Assembly: GCF_000186865.1 (NCBI RefSeq)
Contig: NW_008705561.1
Location: forward strand, 2,711,094-2,775,093
Reading direction: 5' to 3'
DNA from: Aureococcus anophagefferens
Lineage: Eukaryota > Sar > Pelagophyceae > Pelagomonadales > Pelagomonadaceae
Length of the DNA: 64,000 nt
In this document: positions 1 to 10,561 of the stretch, piece after piece
Layout: every line of letters starts with the position of its first letter
How positions within the stretch are numbered: position 1 is the stretch's first letter
Position numbers and translations under genes: made by a program
Notes under the pieces: generated by a model
What the model was told of the DNA's origin: nothing
What the model saw: only the letters and a program-made list of their open reading frames with translations
The model's database searches: none

Positions 1-1638
1 GGACCCGGCCGTGAAGGACGCCCACTGGGACGCCTCGCCGTCGCCCTTGAGCGTCTTCGCGAGGTCCGCGCCCGTGGCGAGGCCGAGCTGCTTGGACGCG
101 GCGTCGCCGGCGTCGCAGGCCGCGGCCGCGGCGCCGCGGAGCGCGGCGAGGCCCTGCTTCGCGCCGGACTCGGCCAGCGCGGCCGCGAAGGGGCAGCCGC
201 CGCCGGCGCCCGCCGTCGCCGCGTGGAGCGCCTCGAAGGCGTGGCGCCCGCCCGCGCCGTGGAAGCGGCGGTGGAGCTCCTCGACGTAGAGGGGGAAGAG
301 GAAGCGCCAGAAGGGCGCGAAGTAGACCACGAAGTCCTCGTGCGCGATCGTCGGCGCGTCCCGCTGCGCCTCCGGCAGCCCCGCGAAGAGGCGCGCGACG
401 TCGTCGGCGCCGCACCCGAAGGACACGAGGAAGGCGACGAGCTCGTCGGCGTCGAGGACACCGTCGCCGTCCGCGTCGATGAGGTCGAAGACGAGGCCGC
501 CCTGGCAGTCCGCGCCGTAGTCCGCCGCGGACGGCGTCGACGTGTCCACGAGGTACTTCTCCACCAAGGCCACGGCCCGGGCGTAGGTTTTGGAGCCCGG
601 CGGCCCCACGGGCGGCGTCCGCGCGCACTCCGTCCAGGCCGCGGCCCCCAGGCGCGCCTCGAGGTACGCGGCCGCGGGGTCCGCGGTGCCCGCGGCGACG
701 CGCGCCGCGAGGCGCCGGCACTTGACGTCGAGGTAGGCGTAGTGGGCGAAGAGGCACCCCAACATGACCAAAATGCCCCAGAAGCCGATGGCCTGGCCGC
801 AGCAGACCGCGCCCGCGAGCAGGATCGCGATCGTGTAGCGATTTTCTTCCACGCGGAGCCGGCAGAGGACGACGTACCAGATGCGCACCCAGGCGTAGGT
901 GTTGTGCGCGGACCAGTAGGCCCAGAGCCACTCCGCCTGGTCCTTGTAGGCCGCGTCGTCCGCGATGAGGCTCGCGACGAGGTAGAAGGCCAAACCGAAC
1001 TTCACGAGCACGCAGCACGCGTAGCCGGGCGTCATGAGCACCTTGCAGCCGAAGACGTTGGGCATCATGCGCAGGGCCGTCGCGCAGTGGACGAGCTCGA
1101 AGCCCGCGACGAGCCACATGAGCGCGCGGCCCCGCGCCGGCCCGGAGAAGAACGCGACGAGCGGCAGGAAGACGTTCGCGGACCCCGCGGCGACGTGGGC
1201 CTTGACCGCGAGGCGGTTCAGCGGGTCGAGGGTGAACTTGGGGTGCGCCGGCGTGACCCAGTGGAAGTAGACGACGCGGACGTTGCCCGCGACGGACACG
1301 GCCGCGAAGACGATCCGCTGCGTGAGGCCGACGAAGGTCGCGTAGCCGCGCGTCGCCGCGGTCCAGCGGTGGGACCCGTAGAGCGCGGCCACGTAGGTCG
1401 TGGCGTCGTCGCGCCAGGGCGCCTGGGCCCGCAGGTCCCGCTTGAGCTCGCACCAGCCGTAGGCCTCGTCCTCGTCGACGAGGTCCGCGGCCTTGCGCTG
1501 CACCTTGGCCGCGCAGGTCAGCTCGCCGTCGGCGAGGCGCCGCAGCGGCGCCGCGGGGCCGACGGCGACCTGGCCGGACCGCGGCAGGGCGCGCGCCAGC
1601 GCGGCGGCGGCGACGGCGGCGACGAGGAGACACTTCAT
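1..1638 (-). CDS. Polytopic membrane protein with EF-hand (partial, 3' end outside window)
   Basis: The reading frame starts at an ATG at 1638 and runs open to the window edge, giving 546 residues without a stop. The first ~20 residues (MKCLLVAAVAAAALARAL) look like a signal peptide. Hydrophobic segments lie between about residues 95 and 305, including a long pair near 266-301. A canonical EF-hand loop (DADGDGVLDADE) sits near residue 387, so calcium binding on a soluble C-terminal part is likely. The long opposite-strand frame over the same bases is a codon-register shadow. I do not recognise the family; a calcium-regulated membrane protein is as far as the sequence goes. Confidence 0.75.
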   Translation of the reverse strand, partial: MKCLLVAAVAAAALARALPRSGQVAVGPAAPLRRLADGELTCAAKVQRKAADLVDEDEAYGWCELKRDLRAQAPWRDDATTYVAALYGSHRWTAATRGYATFVGLTQRIVFAAVSVAGNVRVVYFHWVTPAHPKFTLDPLNRLAVKAHVAAGSANVFLPLVAFFSGPARGRALMWLVAGFELVHCATALRMMPNVFGCKVLMTPGYACCVLVKFGLAFYLVASLIADDAAYKDQAEWLWAYWSAHNTYAWVRIWYVVLCRLRVEENRYTIAILLAGAVCCGQAIGFWGILVMLGCLFAHYAYLDVKCRRLAARVAAGTADPAAAYLEARLGAAAWTECARTPPVGPPGSKTYARAVALVEKYLVDTSTPSAADYGADCQGGLVFDLIDADGDGVLDADELVAFLVSFGCGADDVARLFAGLPEAQRDAPTIAHEDFVVYFAPFWRFLFPLYVEELHRRFHGAGGRHAFEALHAATAGAGGGCPFAAALAESGAKQGLAALRGAAAAACDAGDAASKQLGLATGADLAKTLKGDGEASQWASFTAGS

Positions 1639-1837
1639 CGCGTCGAAGTACACTACCCCGAGTCTTGGCCGCGTGTTTCCGACGCGCTTCACGACGAGTT
1701 CAAATAGAGCGATGTTCAAGGGGGTCCCAAAAAGACGAGCCGGGCCGCCGGAACTCGGCCCGGAAGGTCGCGCTCTCGGACCCGTGTGTTCACTTGGACG
1801 TTCGCGCTCGGACCCGCGCGCTCCTCCTAAAACTGAC
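1639..1837. other. Spacer between tandem minus-strand genes
   Basis: No gene is seen. It contains a short imperfect direct repeat (a CGCGCTC...GGACCCG motif near 1769 and 1803) and must hold the 5' region of the EF-hand membrane gene and the 3' region of the acetyltransferase gene. Confidence 0.4.
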
Positions 1838-2455
1838 TTACGGGCCGTCGTTGGGCCGGTACATGAGCGTGCGGCCCCAGCAGAACGTGCCGTACTTCCA
1901 GAGCGCCGCGGGCTCGCCGAGGCTCGCGGTCGAGGCGAACCCCAACCTCGCGTAGAGCCGCGCGGCGGCGTCGTTGTCGTCGTCGACCTCGAGGGCGACG
2001 CTGTCGAGGGTGCCGTAGGCGCGGGCCGCGTGGCCCAGGCACGCGCGGACGAGGCGCTCGCCGACGCCGCGGCGCCGGTGCTCCGGGAGCACGCGGAGGT
2101 TCTTCACGTAGGCGTGCTCGCCGAGCGCGGGGCCCAGCGCCGGTCGCGTCGTGACGTCGCAGTAGCCGACGATGGCGGGCCGCCCCCATTCCTCCGCGAC
2201 GTAGCACGCCGCGGCGCCGCTCGCTATTCCCCGGCAGAACGTCTCGCGGAGGAGTCGTCGAGCCTCGGCCGCGTCGTCGTTCGCCTCCCGGTTCGCGGCG
2301 GCCCGGTAGCTCATCGCGAAGGGGCTCGCCGTCGCGCGGAGGTCCGCCAGCTCGTCGAGGTCGTCGAGGCCCGCGCGGCGCACGCGCAGGCCCAGGTCGC
2401 CGAGCCGGAAGCCCGACGCCGCCGCCAGCAGCGCCAGCGCGCGCACGAGTCGCAT
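1838..2455 (-). CDS. GNAT-family N-acetyltransferase
   Basis: This is an intronless 205-residue frame. The N-terminus (MRLVRALALLAAASG) is a short hydrophobic presequence, suggesting secretion or plastid import. Residues 24-195 fit a GNAT fold: the acetyl-CoA binding motif A is LPEHRRRGVG at about 123-132 (the R-x-x-G-x-G/A pattern), preceded by the beta strand AYVKNLRV and followed by a helix. The late segment NDAAARLYARLGF is the typical motif B region. GNAT enzymes move acetyl from acetyl-CoA to an amine; the substrate here cannot be told. The family is fairly sure. Confidence 0.85.
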   Translation of the reverse strand: MRLVRALALLAAASGFRLGDLGLRVRRAGLDDLDELADLRATASPFAMSYRAAANREANDDAAEARRLLRETFCRGIASGAAACYVAEEWGRPAIVGYCDVTTRPALGPALGEHAYVKNLRVLPEHRRRGVGERLVRACLGHAARAYGTLDSVALEVDDDNDAAARLYARLGFASTASLGEPAALWKYGTFCWGRTLMYRPNDGP

Positions 2456-2687
2456 CCTTTCGAGACCTCGAAGCGCCGCGGGCTGGCTGGCTGGTTGGCT
2501 GGCTGCCGCTGCTGCCGCCGCGCGCTCGCAGCTGGCGTCGCTTCGCGCCCCTCTCTGCTCGGTTCAACTTTGCTCGTTGAGGCCGTGTTGCCTCTCGTTT
2601 GTGCGATGGGCCTGACGCTGCCCCCCTAGCCCTGCCCATTGGCCGCTGCCCAAAGACCGCGCCGCTGGCCTCGGCGGCCTCGGACGC
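2456..2687. repeat. Divergent promoter spacer with GGCT microsatellite
   Basis: This 232-bp interval separates the divergent acetyltransferase and glycosyltransferase-like genes and must carry both promoters. A short tetranucleotide run (GGCTGGCTGGCT then TGGC/GCTGCC variants) spans about 2481-2520. No TATA-like box is obvious. Confidence 0.45.
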
Positions 2688-4206
2688 ATGCGCCTCCGGG
2701 CGCTGGCCCTGGTGCTGCCGCTGGCGTGCCTCGGCGCGCCGCCCTGCGGCCCCGGCGGCTACGGCGGCTGCGCCGCCGTGCGGTCGAAGCCGGCGACGGA
2801 GCGCGTCGCCGTGCTCCTGACGGGCCTCGTGCGGACCTTTGATATTGTGCACCCGCGGCTCCGCGCCGAGCTCGTCCTGCCCCTCGAGGCGCGCGGCGCG
2901 GCCGTCGACGTCTTCGTGCAGACGTCCGCCGCGTCCACATGCGGACTGCGAGACGTGCAGAACGACGCGTGCCCGCGCGCGGCCTTCAAGGGCCTGCGGT
3001 CGCGGCCCGACGGCGCCGCCGTCGTCGCCGCGGCGGCCAACGCGACGACGTCGACGGGCCGCCTCGCGGCCGCGATCGAAAAGCTCGCGCGGCCGAACTT
3101 GCGGTGGCGCGGCGCCCGCGCGAGAGAATTTTCGCGGCGCGCGCGCGGCCGCAGCGCGCCCCCGCGCAGGCTCGACTTCGGCGCGAACGCGAGCATCGAG
3201 CGCGAGGTCGAGCGCATGGCCGTCGACGCGGCGTTGGACATCAAGGAGAAGGGCGACCTGAACAACAACTACGAGCGCCACAAGAACGAGCTCTACAAGG
3301 CGCACCAGTACTGGCGCATGGACCGCGCGCGCGTCGCGGCGTTGGCGTTTGCCGCGGGCGACTCCGCGGGCGCCGGCGGCCCGCCGGGCGCGGCCTGGGG
3401 TTCGCCCTTCAACTACACGACGATGGTCTGGCTCCGGCCAGAGCAGGAAAAGAGTGATTCAAGTTCGCTTCAACATGAGTATTCCGCGCGCGTTCCTGAA
3501 AAAGCATCCACGCGTCGAGAGCGCTCCGAGAGATGATCGCTCGTCCAAAAATTAGCCGAAACGAGTGGAAAACGAACGACTGAGATATAAGCCTTGGAAA
3601 TTTCGCTCTCTTTTCCTGCCCAGGCTCCGCCTCGACGCGCTCTTGAACGCGCGGCCCGGCCGGTCGAACGTCATCTCCCTGGACCAGGACGACAAGCGGC
3701 ACAGGTCGGAGGAGGAGACCTTCAAGTACTACGTGCCGCCGGCGCGCGGCGCGGAGTTGCCCCCCGCCGGCGCCGCGACGCTCCTGGCGGTGCCGGGCAG
3801 CTTCGGCCGCCGCGCCGCGTTCAGCAACCGCGACTACGACTGGTGCGTCTACGGCCCGCCGGCCGTCTTCGCCGTCTGGACGGCCCAGTGGAAGCTCGCG
3901 GACGTGCCCTGCGCCACAGTCTGGGCCGGCTGCGCGGGGCCCGATCGAAGCCCGCCGCCGCGGTTCCCGAGGCTCTCGGGCGACCCGAACCTCTGGAACG
4001 GCGACGTCTGCACGAACGAGCCCTTCGAGTGCCGCCTCGCCGCGGCCATGGACGCGCGCAACTTCACCTTCGAGTTCGCCAAGTCGCCCCGGGGCGAGCC
4101 GGAGCTCGTCGCCGCGATCGTCCGCATGCCCGAGCGCGACCCGAGGACCCACGACTACGACCCGGACATGTGGCACACGCCCCTGGGCCTGCTCGGGCGC
4201 CGCTAG
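2688..4206 (+). CDS. Secreted glycosyltransferase-like protein, one introner intron
   Basis: Exons are 2688-3430 and 3624-4206, giving 441 residues. The N-terminus is a signal peptide (MRLRALALVLPLACLG), placing the protein in the secretory route. The segment ERVAVLLTGLVRTFD followed by VDVFVQT resembles the opening strands of protist glycosyltransferases that begin with an LLTG-x-x-R-T-F motif; this is a weak family guess. A YERHKNELYKAHQYW stretch and NxT/NxS sequons support a lumenal protein. The phase-2 intron is an introner: the split Trp codon is restored when one 8-bp duplication and the element are removed. The product could also be another secreted enzyme. Confidence 0.7.
3431..3623 (+). 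mobile_element. Introner family A, copy 1 (intron)
   Basis: This is a 193-bp intron in the glycosyltransferase-like gene. It starts at the first 8-bp duplication GCTCCGGC (GC donor). The element runs from CAGAGCAGGAAAAGAG to CTCTTTTCCTGCCCAG, and GCTCCGCC follows the AG. The ends are inverted repeats of each other, and the core matches the six other copies in this window. Confidence 0.9.
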
Positions 4207-4366
4207 GGAGATGATCGGCGTCCGTGTTATTTTTTTGGGGGAGCTAGTCGGGTGTCGTCACCCGGGCGAGCCTCCAGACCTCCTCGAGTCGGGTGATGAT
4301 CGCTCAACGCCACAAACCCCTCGTCGAAAACGCGACTCCGCGCCCTCGACGACAAGACCGATAAAA

Positions 4367-5878
4367 ATGCCTGTCGACGCCTACCACGACGACGAAACCG
4401 GCGGCGAGCACCTCTACGCCGACAAAGAAGAGGAGGTCCTCGACGACACCTACGGCCAGAAGTGGATGGAAGACCCGGCGAGCCGTACCTTCTCGGAGAA
4501 GAACTACGGCCGCGCGCTGCAGATGATGTCCCTCATCAACGCGCGCGCCCGCGCCCCGCTTTTTTATGAGGGGGAATATGCTCGTCCGAACTAAGACTCG
4601 GCGAACTTTAGGCGCAGAACACGTTCGGCGCGCCCGGCGGCATCGACGAGATGCTCTACTGCGATGGCGACGTCGAGGGCTACGACCGGCGCAAGGCGAC
4701 GCCCATCGTCGGCGACCCGATCCGCGAGGCCGGCCGCGCGAAGCTCGTCGCGCAGATCCGCGCGGACCACACCCGCGAGGGCCTCGTCGCTGCCGCGCGC
4801 GCCGCCGCGCCGGCGACGAAACCCGCGCGGCGCCGCGCGCGGCCCGCGAAGCGCGCGCCCCCGCGGGACCCGCGCCTCGAGGCCCGGGCGCAGCTCCTGC
4901 GGCGGCTCTTCGACGAGCTCGTCGACCCCGCGGCGCGCCGCGCGGCGCACGAGGCGGCCGCGGCGCGGAGCCTCGCGCTGTGGGAATCGAAGGCGCCGCG
5001 GCTCTCCGAGGCCGAGGCCCTGCGGCGGTCCATCGTCAACAACTCGACGGTGCGCGCGGAGTACGCGCGCGCGGCGCGCGCGAGCNNNNNNNNNNNNNNN
5101 NNNNNNNNNNNNNNNNNNNNNNNNNNNNNNNNNNNGCGTGCGCGCGGACGACGTCGGCCGCTGCCTCGCGCGCCGCGGGCTCGCGCTGGACCGCGACGAG
5201 GTGCACCGCGTCTACGGCGCCCTCGGCGGCGCGCGGCGCCGGCCCCTGGACCGCGGGACGCTCGGCGCGTTCTTCGGCAACGAGCTCGCGACCGGCGGCC
5301 ACCGCCTCGACGACAGGCAGGTCGACTGGGTCCACGCGGCGCTGACGCACGCGGCGGCGGCGAACGAGGGCGGCGAGGCCTTCACGCCCGGCGAGCTCAA
5401 GGAGGCCGTCGAGCGCGCGGACCGCGACGCGGACGTCGCCGCGGCGCGCTCCGGCGGCAAGGCGACGCGCGGCCGCGGGTCCTGGGTCTACTCCGCCGCC
5501 GCGTGGCTCGCCCGCGTCGACGTGCCCCTGGACGCGTTCCTCAAGGCCGCGGCGGCGTCGCCCATCTGCGCGTCGGACGCGGACCTGGCCGCGTGCCGCC
5601 GCGCGTTCGTCGCATCCCCCGAGCTCGCGGACGCGTTCTGCCGGACCTACGACTTCGCGACGCCCGTCGTCGACGCCATCGTCGACGACAGCCACGTGCC
5701 GCTCTACGAGGACTGCCTCGCGCCCGCGACGCACTGGGACGCGCGGCGCGTCGCCGCGAGCCAGCGGCGCCTCTACGGCGCGGCGGCGTGCGCGGCGCCG
5801 TTTCGAAACGGCGAGCGCGACGCCAGGGCCAAGGCCGACGCCGCGGACCTCGCGCGCTACCTCGACCTCGCCATCTGA
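4367..5878 (+). CDS. Unknown protein spanning an assembly gap, one small intron
   Basis: The start is taken at ATG 4367 (MPVDAYHDDETGG). A 71-bp intron, 4541-4611 with GC donor and TTAG acceptor, joins QMMSLIN to AQNTFGAPGG in frame. The frame then runs to the run of 50 Ns at 5086-5135. After the gap the coding frame differs, which is expected if the gap size is arbitrary, and it ends at 5878. The C-terminal part has helix-loop-helix-like segments (VRADDVGRCLARRGL, DRGTLGAFFG) that look like degenerate EF-hands without a full calcium loop. The acidic N-terminus and Arg/Ala-rich middle give no family. Function unknown. Confidence 0.65.
5086..5135. other. Assembly gap (50 N)
   Basis: A run of exactly 50 undetermined bases lies inside the unknown gene above. 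Its size is probably a placeholder, since the coding frame changes across it. Confidence 0.98.
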
Positions 5879-6057
5879 ATAAGGAGCACTCACTCGTGAC
5901 CTCGCGCGCACGCACGTCGGAGCATCCTCGGCTCCTTTCAAGATCTTGCACCTCGAAGGACGCCTAGGCCTACGCCTGCGGGAGGACTCGCGGCCGCGGC
6001 CGCGGCCGCGCTGCGGGCATTGATGATGAAGTCGTGGATCTTCGCTGAGCCGAGACG

Positions 6058-7973
6058 ATGGAGCTGCTCCTCAAGGTCGCACTCGCAACGCTCTGCGCAA
6101 CCTCGTGCAGCGGCCTCCGCGCACCAGCGCCGCGCCTCCGTGCCACAACAACGCGCGTCGCCGGGTCGCGCGTCGTCGACGGGTCCCTCGACGTCGACTG
6201 CCTCGTCGTCGGCGGCGGCATCAGCGGCTGCTCGCTGGCGCACAACCTGCACCGGGGCGGCGTCGACGTCGTGCTCGCCGAGGCGCGGGACTACCTCGGC
6301 GGCAACGTGATCTCCCGCGAGGCGGACGGCTTCGTCTGGGAGGAGGGCCCCAACTCCTTCGCGACGCAGCCGTCGATCGTCCGCATCGCGCACGAGCTCG
6401 GCATCGACGGCGACCTCGTCTTCGCCGACGAGTCGCTGCCGCCCTGGGTGAACCACGGCGGCAAGCTCCACCCGCTGCCCAAGGGCCGGGGCGGCAAGGG
6501 CCCCCAGGGGCAGCTGGAGCTCGTCTTCGGGCCGAACGGCGTGCTCAAGTTCGCGCTCGCGGGCGAGCTCTTGTCCTGGCCGGGGAAGATCCGCGCGGGC
6601 GTCGGCGCCTTCCTCGGCCACGCGCCGGCGCCGGCGACCGGCGAGGAGACGATCCGGGAGTGGGTGACGCGGATTCTAGGGGAAGAAGTCTTCCTGCGGT
6701 GCATCGACCCGTTCGTGTCCGGGGTCTACGCGGGCGACCCGGAGACGCTGTCCATGAAGGCGGCGCTGCCGAAGATCGCGCGCATCGAGCGCTACTCTTA
6801 TGATATTGAGTGGAACAAGTTCGGCGCGCTCTTCTACGGCGGCCTGGCGCGCCAGGTCGAATTGACGAAGGAGCGGAAGGCGGCGCCGCCGGATCCCGGG
6901 CAGGACAAGAGTGATTCAACGTCGCTTCAACGTGAGTGTTCCGCGCGCGCGCGTTCTGGAAAAAGCATCCACGCTTCGAGACCGTTCCGATAGATGATCG
7001 CTCGTCCAAAAATCAGCCGAAACGAGTGGAAAACGGCCGAGATCGGAGCCTTTGAAGTTGGGAATTTTGCACCCTTGTCCTGCCCAGGCCGGATCCCGCG
7101 TGGGTCGACTTCGAGTACGGCAACCCGGGCTCCTTCAAGAAGGGTCTGGCGACGCTGCCCCGGGCCATCGCCGCGGAGCTCGGCCAGCCCCACGACGCCG
7201 CGGAAGTCAACGGCGACGCGCGCGCGAAGCTCGGGTGGCGGCTCACGGGCGTCGAGAAGACGGCAACGGGGTACGCGGCGGCCTTCGACACGCCCGACGG
7301 CGCCGTGGCCGTGACCTGCCGGTCCCTCGTGTCGACGGCGCCGGCCCACGCGTTGAAGGGCGTCTTCGACGACGTACTGCCCGGCGCGAAGCCCCTCTTC
7401 GAGGAGATCCGGAAAAACATCGGAAGAGACGCGGGCGTCTACCACCCGCCGGTCTGCGCGGTCACCGTCGCCTACCCGAAGTCGGCCTTCAAGGACGTGG
7501 AGCTGCCCAACGGCTTCGGGAACCTGCGGGACCTGCCGGGCTTCGGGTCGCTGAACCCGCGGACCGAGGGCGTCCGGACGCTCGGTACTTTATGGTCGTC
7601 TTCCCTCTTCCCCGGCCGCTGCCCGCCGGACTACAACGTGCTCCTCAACTACATCGGCGGCTCGCGGGACGTCGGCCTCGCGGACCTCGACGAGGCCGCC
7701 ATCGTCGACGAGGTCGACAAGGGCTGCCGCGCGGTGCTTTTAGCCGACGGCGCGCCGCCGCCCAAGGTCCTCGGCGTCAAGCTCTGGCCCACGGCCATCC
7801 CCCAGTACGAGCTCGGCCACCTCGACATCATCCGGAGGCTCGAGGACGCGGAGAAGACGACGCCGGGCCTCTACGTCTGCGGCAACTACAAGTCGGGCGT
7901 CGCGTTCCCCGACTGCGTCACCTTCGGCTACGACCACGCCAAGGAGGTCGCCGCCTTCCTCGCGTCCAAGTAA
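6058..7973 (+). CDS. Protoporphyrinogen IX oxidase, plastid type
   Basis: Exons are 6058-6887 and 7088-7973, giving 571 residues, normal for HemY/PPOX with a presequence. The enzyme oxidises protoporphyrinogen IX to protoporphyrin IX using FAD and O2, the last step shared by haem and chlorophyll synthesis. The FAD dinucleotide motif VGGGISG is at residues 51-57, followed by LAEARDYLGGN; EEGPNSF at about 95-101 is a PPOX signature. The C-terminus has GLYVCGNYKSGVAFPDC, the second FAD contact. Residues 1-45 are hydrophobic and Arg/Thr-rich, consistent with signal plus transit peptide. The single intron is an introner that restores the Pro codon exactly. The 3' end overlaps the convergent neighbour by 56 bp. 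Confidence 0.93.
6888..7087 (+). mobile_element. Introner family A, copy 2 (intron)
   Basis: This 200-bp intron interrupts the protoporphyrinogen oxidase gene. The exact 8-bp duplication GCCGGATC stands at 6888-6895 (GC donor) and again at 7088-7095 straight after CCTGCCCAG. The frame closes to P-P-D-P-A-W with no added residues. Confidence 0.93.
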
Positions 7974-10390
7974 CCCTAGGCGACAAACGCCCGGCGGCCA
8001 TGGGGCAGGCGCCGCCGTTGGACAGCTTCTGGTGCTCCTCGCACGTCTCCGTCCCGTTCCGCGCGGGGCACGCGTCGGGGCAGTGCGCGTCGCCGGACCG
8101 GCAGCCGCAGGCCACGGGGCAGAAGTAGCTCAGGGGCTTGACGGGGTGGTAGGTGCCGCCGCCCGTGCACGGGTTGATGGCGAAGACGTAGGGCGGGTAC
8201 GCGTAGTCCTCCGGATAGCGGAGCGAGAGCCAGTCGGCGCCGAGGTACGCGCAGCCGTTCTTCGCGACGGCGCTGTAGTAGAAGAGCGCGCTCGTCTCCC
8301 AGTCCAGGGGCCACTCCGTCGCGACGGTGAGGATGTCCGCGACGACGGCCTGGAACGTCGCGTCGTCGACGGCCGCGTCCTCGCAGGCCAACGCCCGGCG
8401 CCGCTCGAGGTAGGTCCCCGCGCGCATGCACTGGTCGCCGCAGCCGCTCTCCGGTAAAAAAAGCGCGAGCGCGCTCTTCGGGTCGTCGCAGCCGCAGGTC
8501 AGAGGGCACATCTGCCGCGCGCGGATGCCGAGCGTCGACACGAGGCCGCAGAACGGCGCGAACGTGCTGCAGTAGGGGTGCACGCACGCGTCCGTCGCCT
8601 CGTCGCACATGGGGCTCCAGTCGCTCGCGCAGCCCGCGTGGTCCGGCGGCGCGCCGCCGCACGCATTCGGGTTCCGCTCCCAGAGCTCCGCGTTTGCGAC
8701 GTCGGAGAGCGCGCCCCTTATCAGATCCGAGTAGCCGCCGTCGAAGGACATGGTGTCGTAGCACGACGGGTTCCAGAGCCGCGTCGCGTCCTCGGCGCGC
8801 TCCGTCGACTTCTTGACCACGGAGAAGACGCCCGCGTCCACGGACGGGACCTGGAGCCGCTGCGCGAGGCAGCACGCTGGCCCGTCGTCGACGATCTTCT
8901 GGATCGGAACCTCGGCGTCGTAGTCCCACCTACCAAGCATGTCGGTAACGATTTCTCTTCATTTTCCCGGTGAAAATCTCTCGAAAATCGTCACCGCCAC
9001 AGGACGCCGAGTCCCACTCGAAGCACGAGTCGTAGGGGCAGTCCTCGACCTCGACGCGGCCGTGCTGCTCGATGACGGCGTCGACGGACCGCTGGAGGTA
9101 CGTCCGCTTGTCCTGGTCGCCGTACAAATCCCCGAAGTTGACGTCGCGCGAAAAGTGGACGTCGTCGACGGTCTCGGGGAACCCCCAGGCCGGGACGCCC
9201 GCGCCGTCCGTCGTGAACACAAAGTCCTGGTCGCCGCCGCAGATCGCGTCGCGCGCGTTCTTTAAGATTCGCGTCTGCGGCCCGAGCTCGAGAACGACAA
9301 AGTACGCGATGAGCGCCGCCACGAAGACGTTCGTCGCGAGCGTCTCGCCGTCGACGCCGCCGAGGCCCCGCGACGACCACTCGGCGCGCTTGAGCGGCCG
9401 CAGGCCCTCGACGCGCGCCTTCGCCGCCCGGGGCGCGAGCGCCTCGAAGATCAATTCGTCGACGGAGACGACGAACTCGAGCGCGACGGCGTTGAGGAGC
9501 AGGTCGCTGAGCGACACCGTGTAGCAGAGCCAGCGGCAGCCGTAGACGAGGATCACCGCGGCGACGGCGAAGCGGATCGCGAGCGTCGTCGCCGCGAACG
9601 CAAGGCGCGCGCGTGAGATCGCGAGCACGTCGAAGGTGTCGTCGTCCGGGTCGTCCTCGTCCTCGCGGTGGCGCCCGAGCTCCGTCGTCGCGCCGCGGGG
9701 TAGCGCGCCCACGGCGTCGAGCAGCTCCACGGCCGCCCGGAGCTCCTTGACCATGGTCAGCGTGAACGCGACGAGGCACGCGGCCGCCATCCAGGGCCCC
9801 GCGGGCCAATCGTTGTCGTCGATGTCGCCCAGGTAGGCCGCGAGCTGCGCGTACTGGGCCTGCTGCGTCGCCGCCACCTCGAGGCCCGCGTCGCCGGAGC
9901 AGACGCGGTGCGCGAGCGAGTGCTGCCCGTCGTAGAACGAGACGTCGTGCGCGATCGTGCGCCGCCAGTTCACCAATTCCTCGACGGTGCCGTCGTCGTA
10001 GGCCGACGACGACCCGAGGTCCCGCATGACGATGTAGCAGAAGAAGACCTGGAGCGCGACGTTGAGCGCGTAGAGCAGCAGCAGCAGCGCGGCCTCGGCC
10101 CGCGACGACCCGAAGCTGACGACGAGGGGGATGGACCAGCATGACGCGTGGACCTCGGCGTGGGCGGCGACGACCTCCTCGGCGCCCTCGCGCTTGCCGG
10201 CGGCCCGCATGTCCTCGCGCGCGGGCGCGGGCGCGTCGCCCTTCAGCGCCGCGAGCTCGTCGCGGAAGGCCGCGAGCTCCTTGCGCATCGCGGCGAGCTC
10301 CTGCGCGGCGTCGCCGTCGTCGCCGACGTGGGGCACGGCCGCGAAGCCCACGTCCTGCGGGGCCGCGTCGAAGATGCTGCCACACTCCAT
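7918..10390 (-). CDS. Polytopic membrane protein with Cys-rich (ShKT-like) C-terminal region
   Basis: Exons are 10390-9018 and 8929-7918, giving 794 residues. Residues 20-75 are a charged helix (ELAAMRKELAAFRDELAAL). Four to five hydrophobic segments follow, and between them lies SVDELIFEALAP, a motif I associate with a protist membrane-protein family of unknown role. The C-terminal third is rich in Cys with patterns such as CPLTCGCDD and CPVACGC, as in ShKT-type six-Cys modules, so this part is probably extracellular. The intron is a family C element; splicing joins DSCFE to WDYDAEVP. The stop lies inside the convergent oxidase gene. Not an obvious ion channel, though a channel-like role is possible. 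Confidence 0.75.
8930..9017 (-). mobile_element. Introner family C, copy 1 (88-bp intron)
   Basis: Read on the minus strand, the duplication GTGGGACT occurs at the donor (9017-9010) and again right after GCTTGGTAG. The element begins CGGCGTCCTGTGGCGG and ends in TGCTTGGTAG, with an inner inverted repeat GGTGACGAT. A second in-frame GT lies 12 nt further in (9005), so two donors are possible. Confidence 0.88.
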
Positions 10391-10561
10391 TTGCTACGGC
10401 GTTTTACTGCGTGCTGCGTCGAAGAGGCTGCCCAAAGCCCGCCATCGACTGCGAGAATATCGAGAATTTTGATTCATGAATTCAGCTTCTTCAAGGAGCA
10501 GCCGAAGTGCTGTTTCAAACGATGGAGGAGCGCTAAAGGGCAGCCCTCTTGGCTGGACGCC
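10391..10561. promoter_or_regulatory. Divergent 5' spacer
   Basis: These 171 bp separate the divergent membrane-protein gene and the EF-hand/IQ gene, and must contain both promoters. They are visibly less GC-rich than the genes. No confident motif. Confidence 0.35.

Noticed and set aside
223..1707. Long plus-strand open frame opposite the EF-hand membrane protein
   Set aside because: It is in exact codon register with the minus-strand gene, Arg/Glu/Val-rich and without domains; GC-rich third positions keep the antisense frame open. The same applies to most long frames opposite real genes here.
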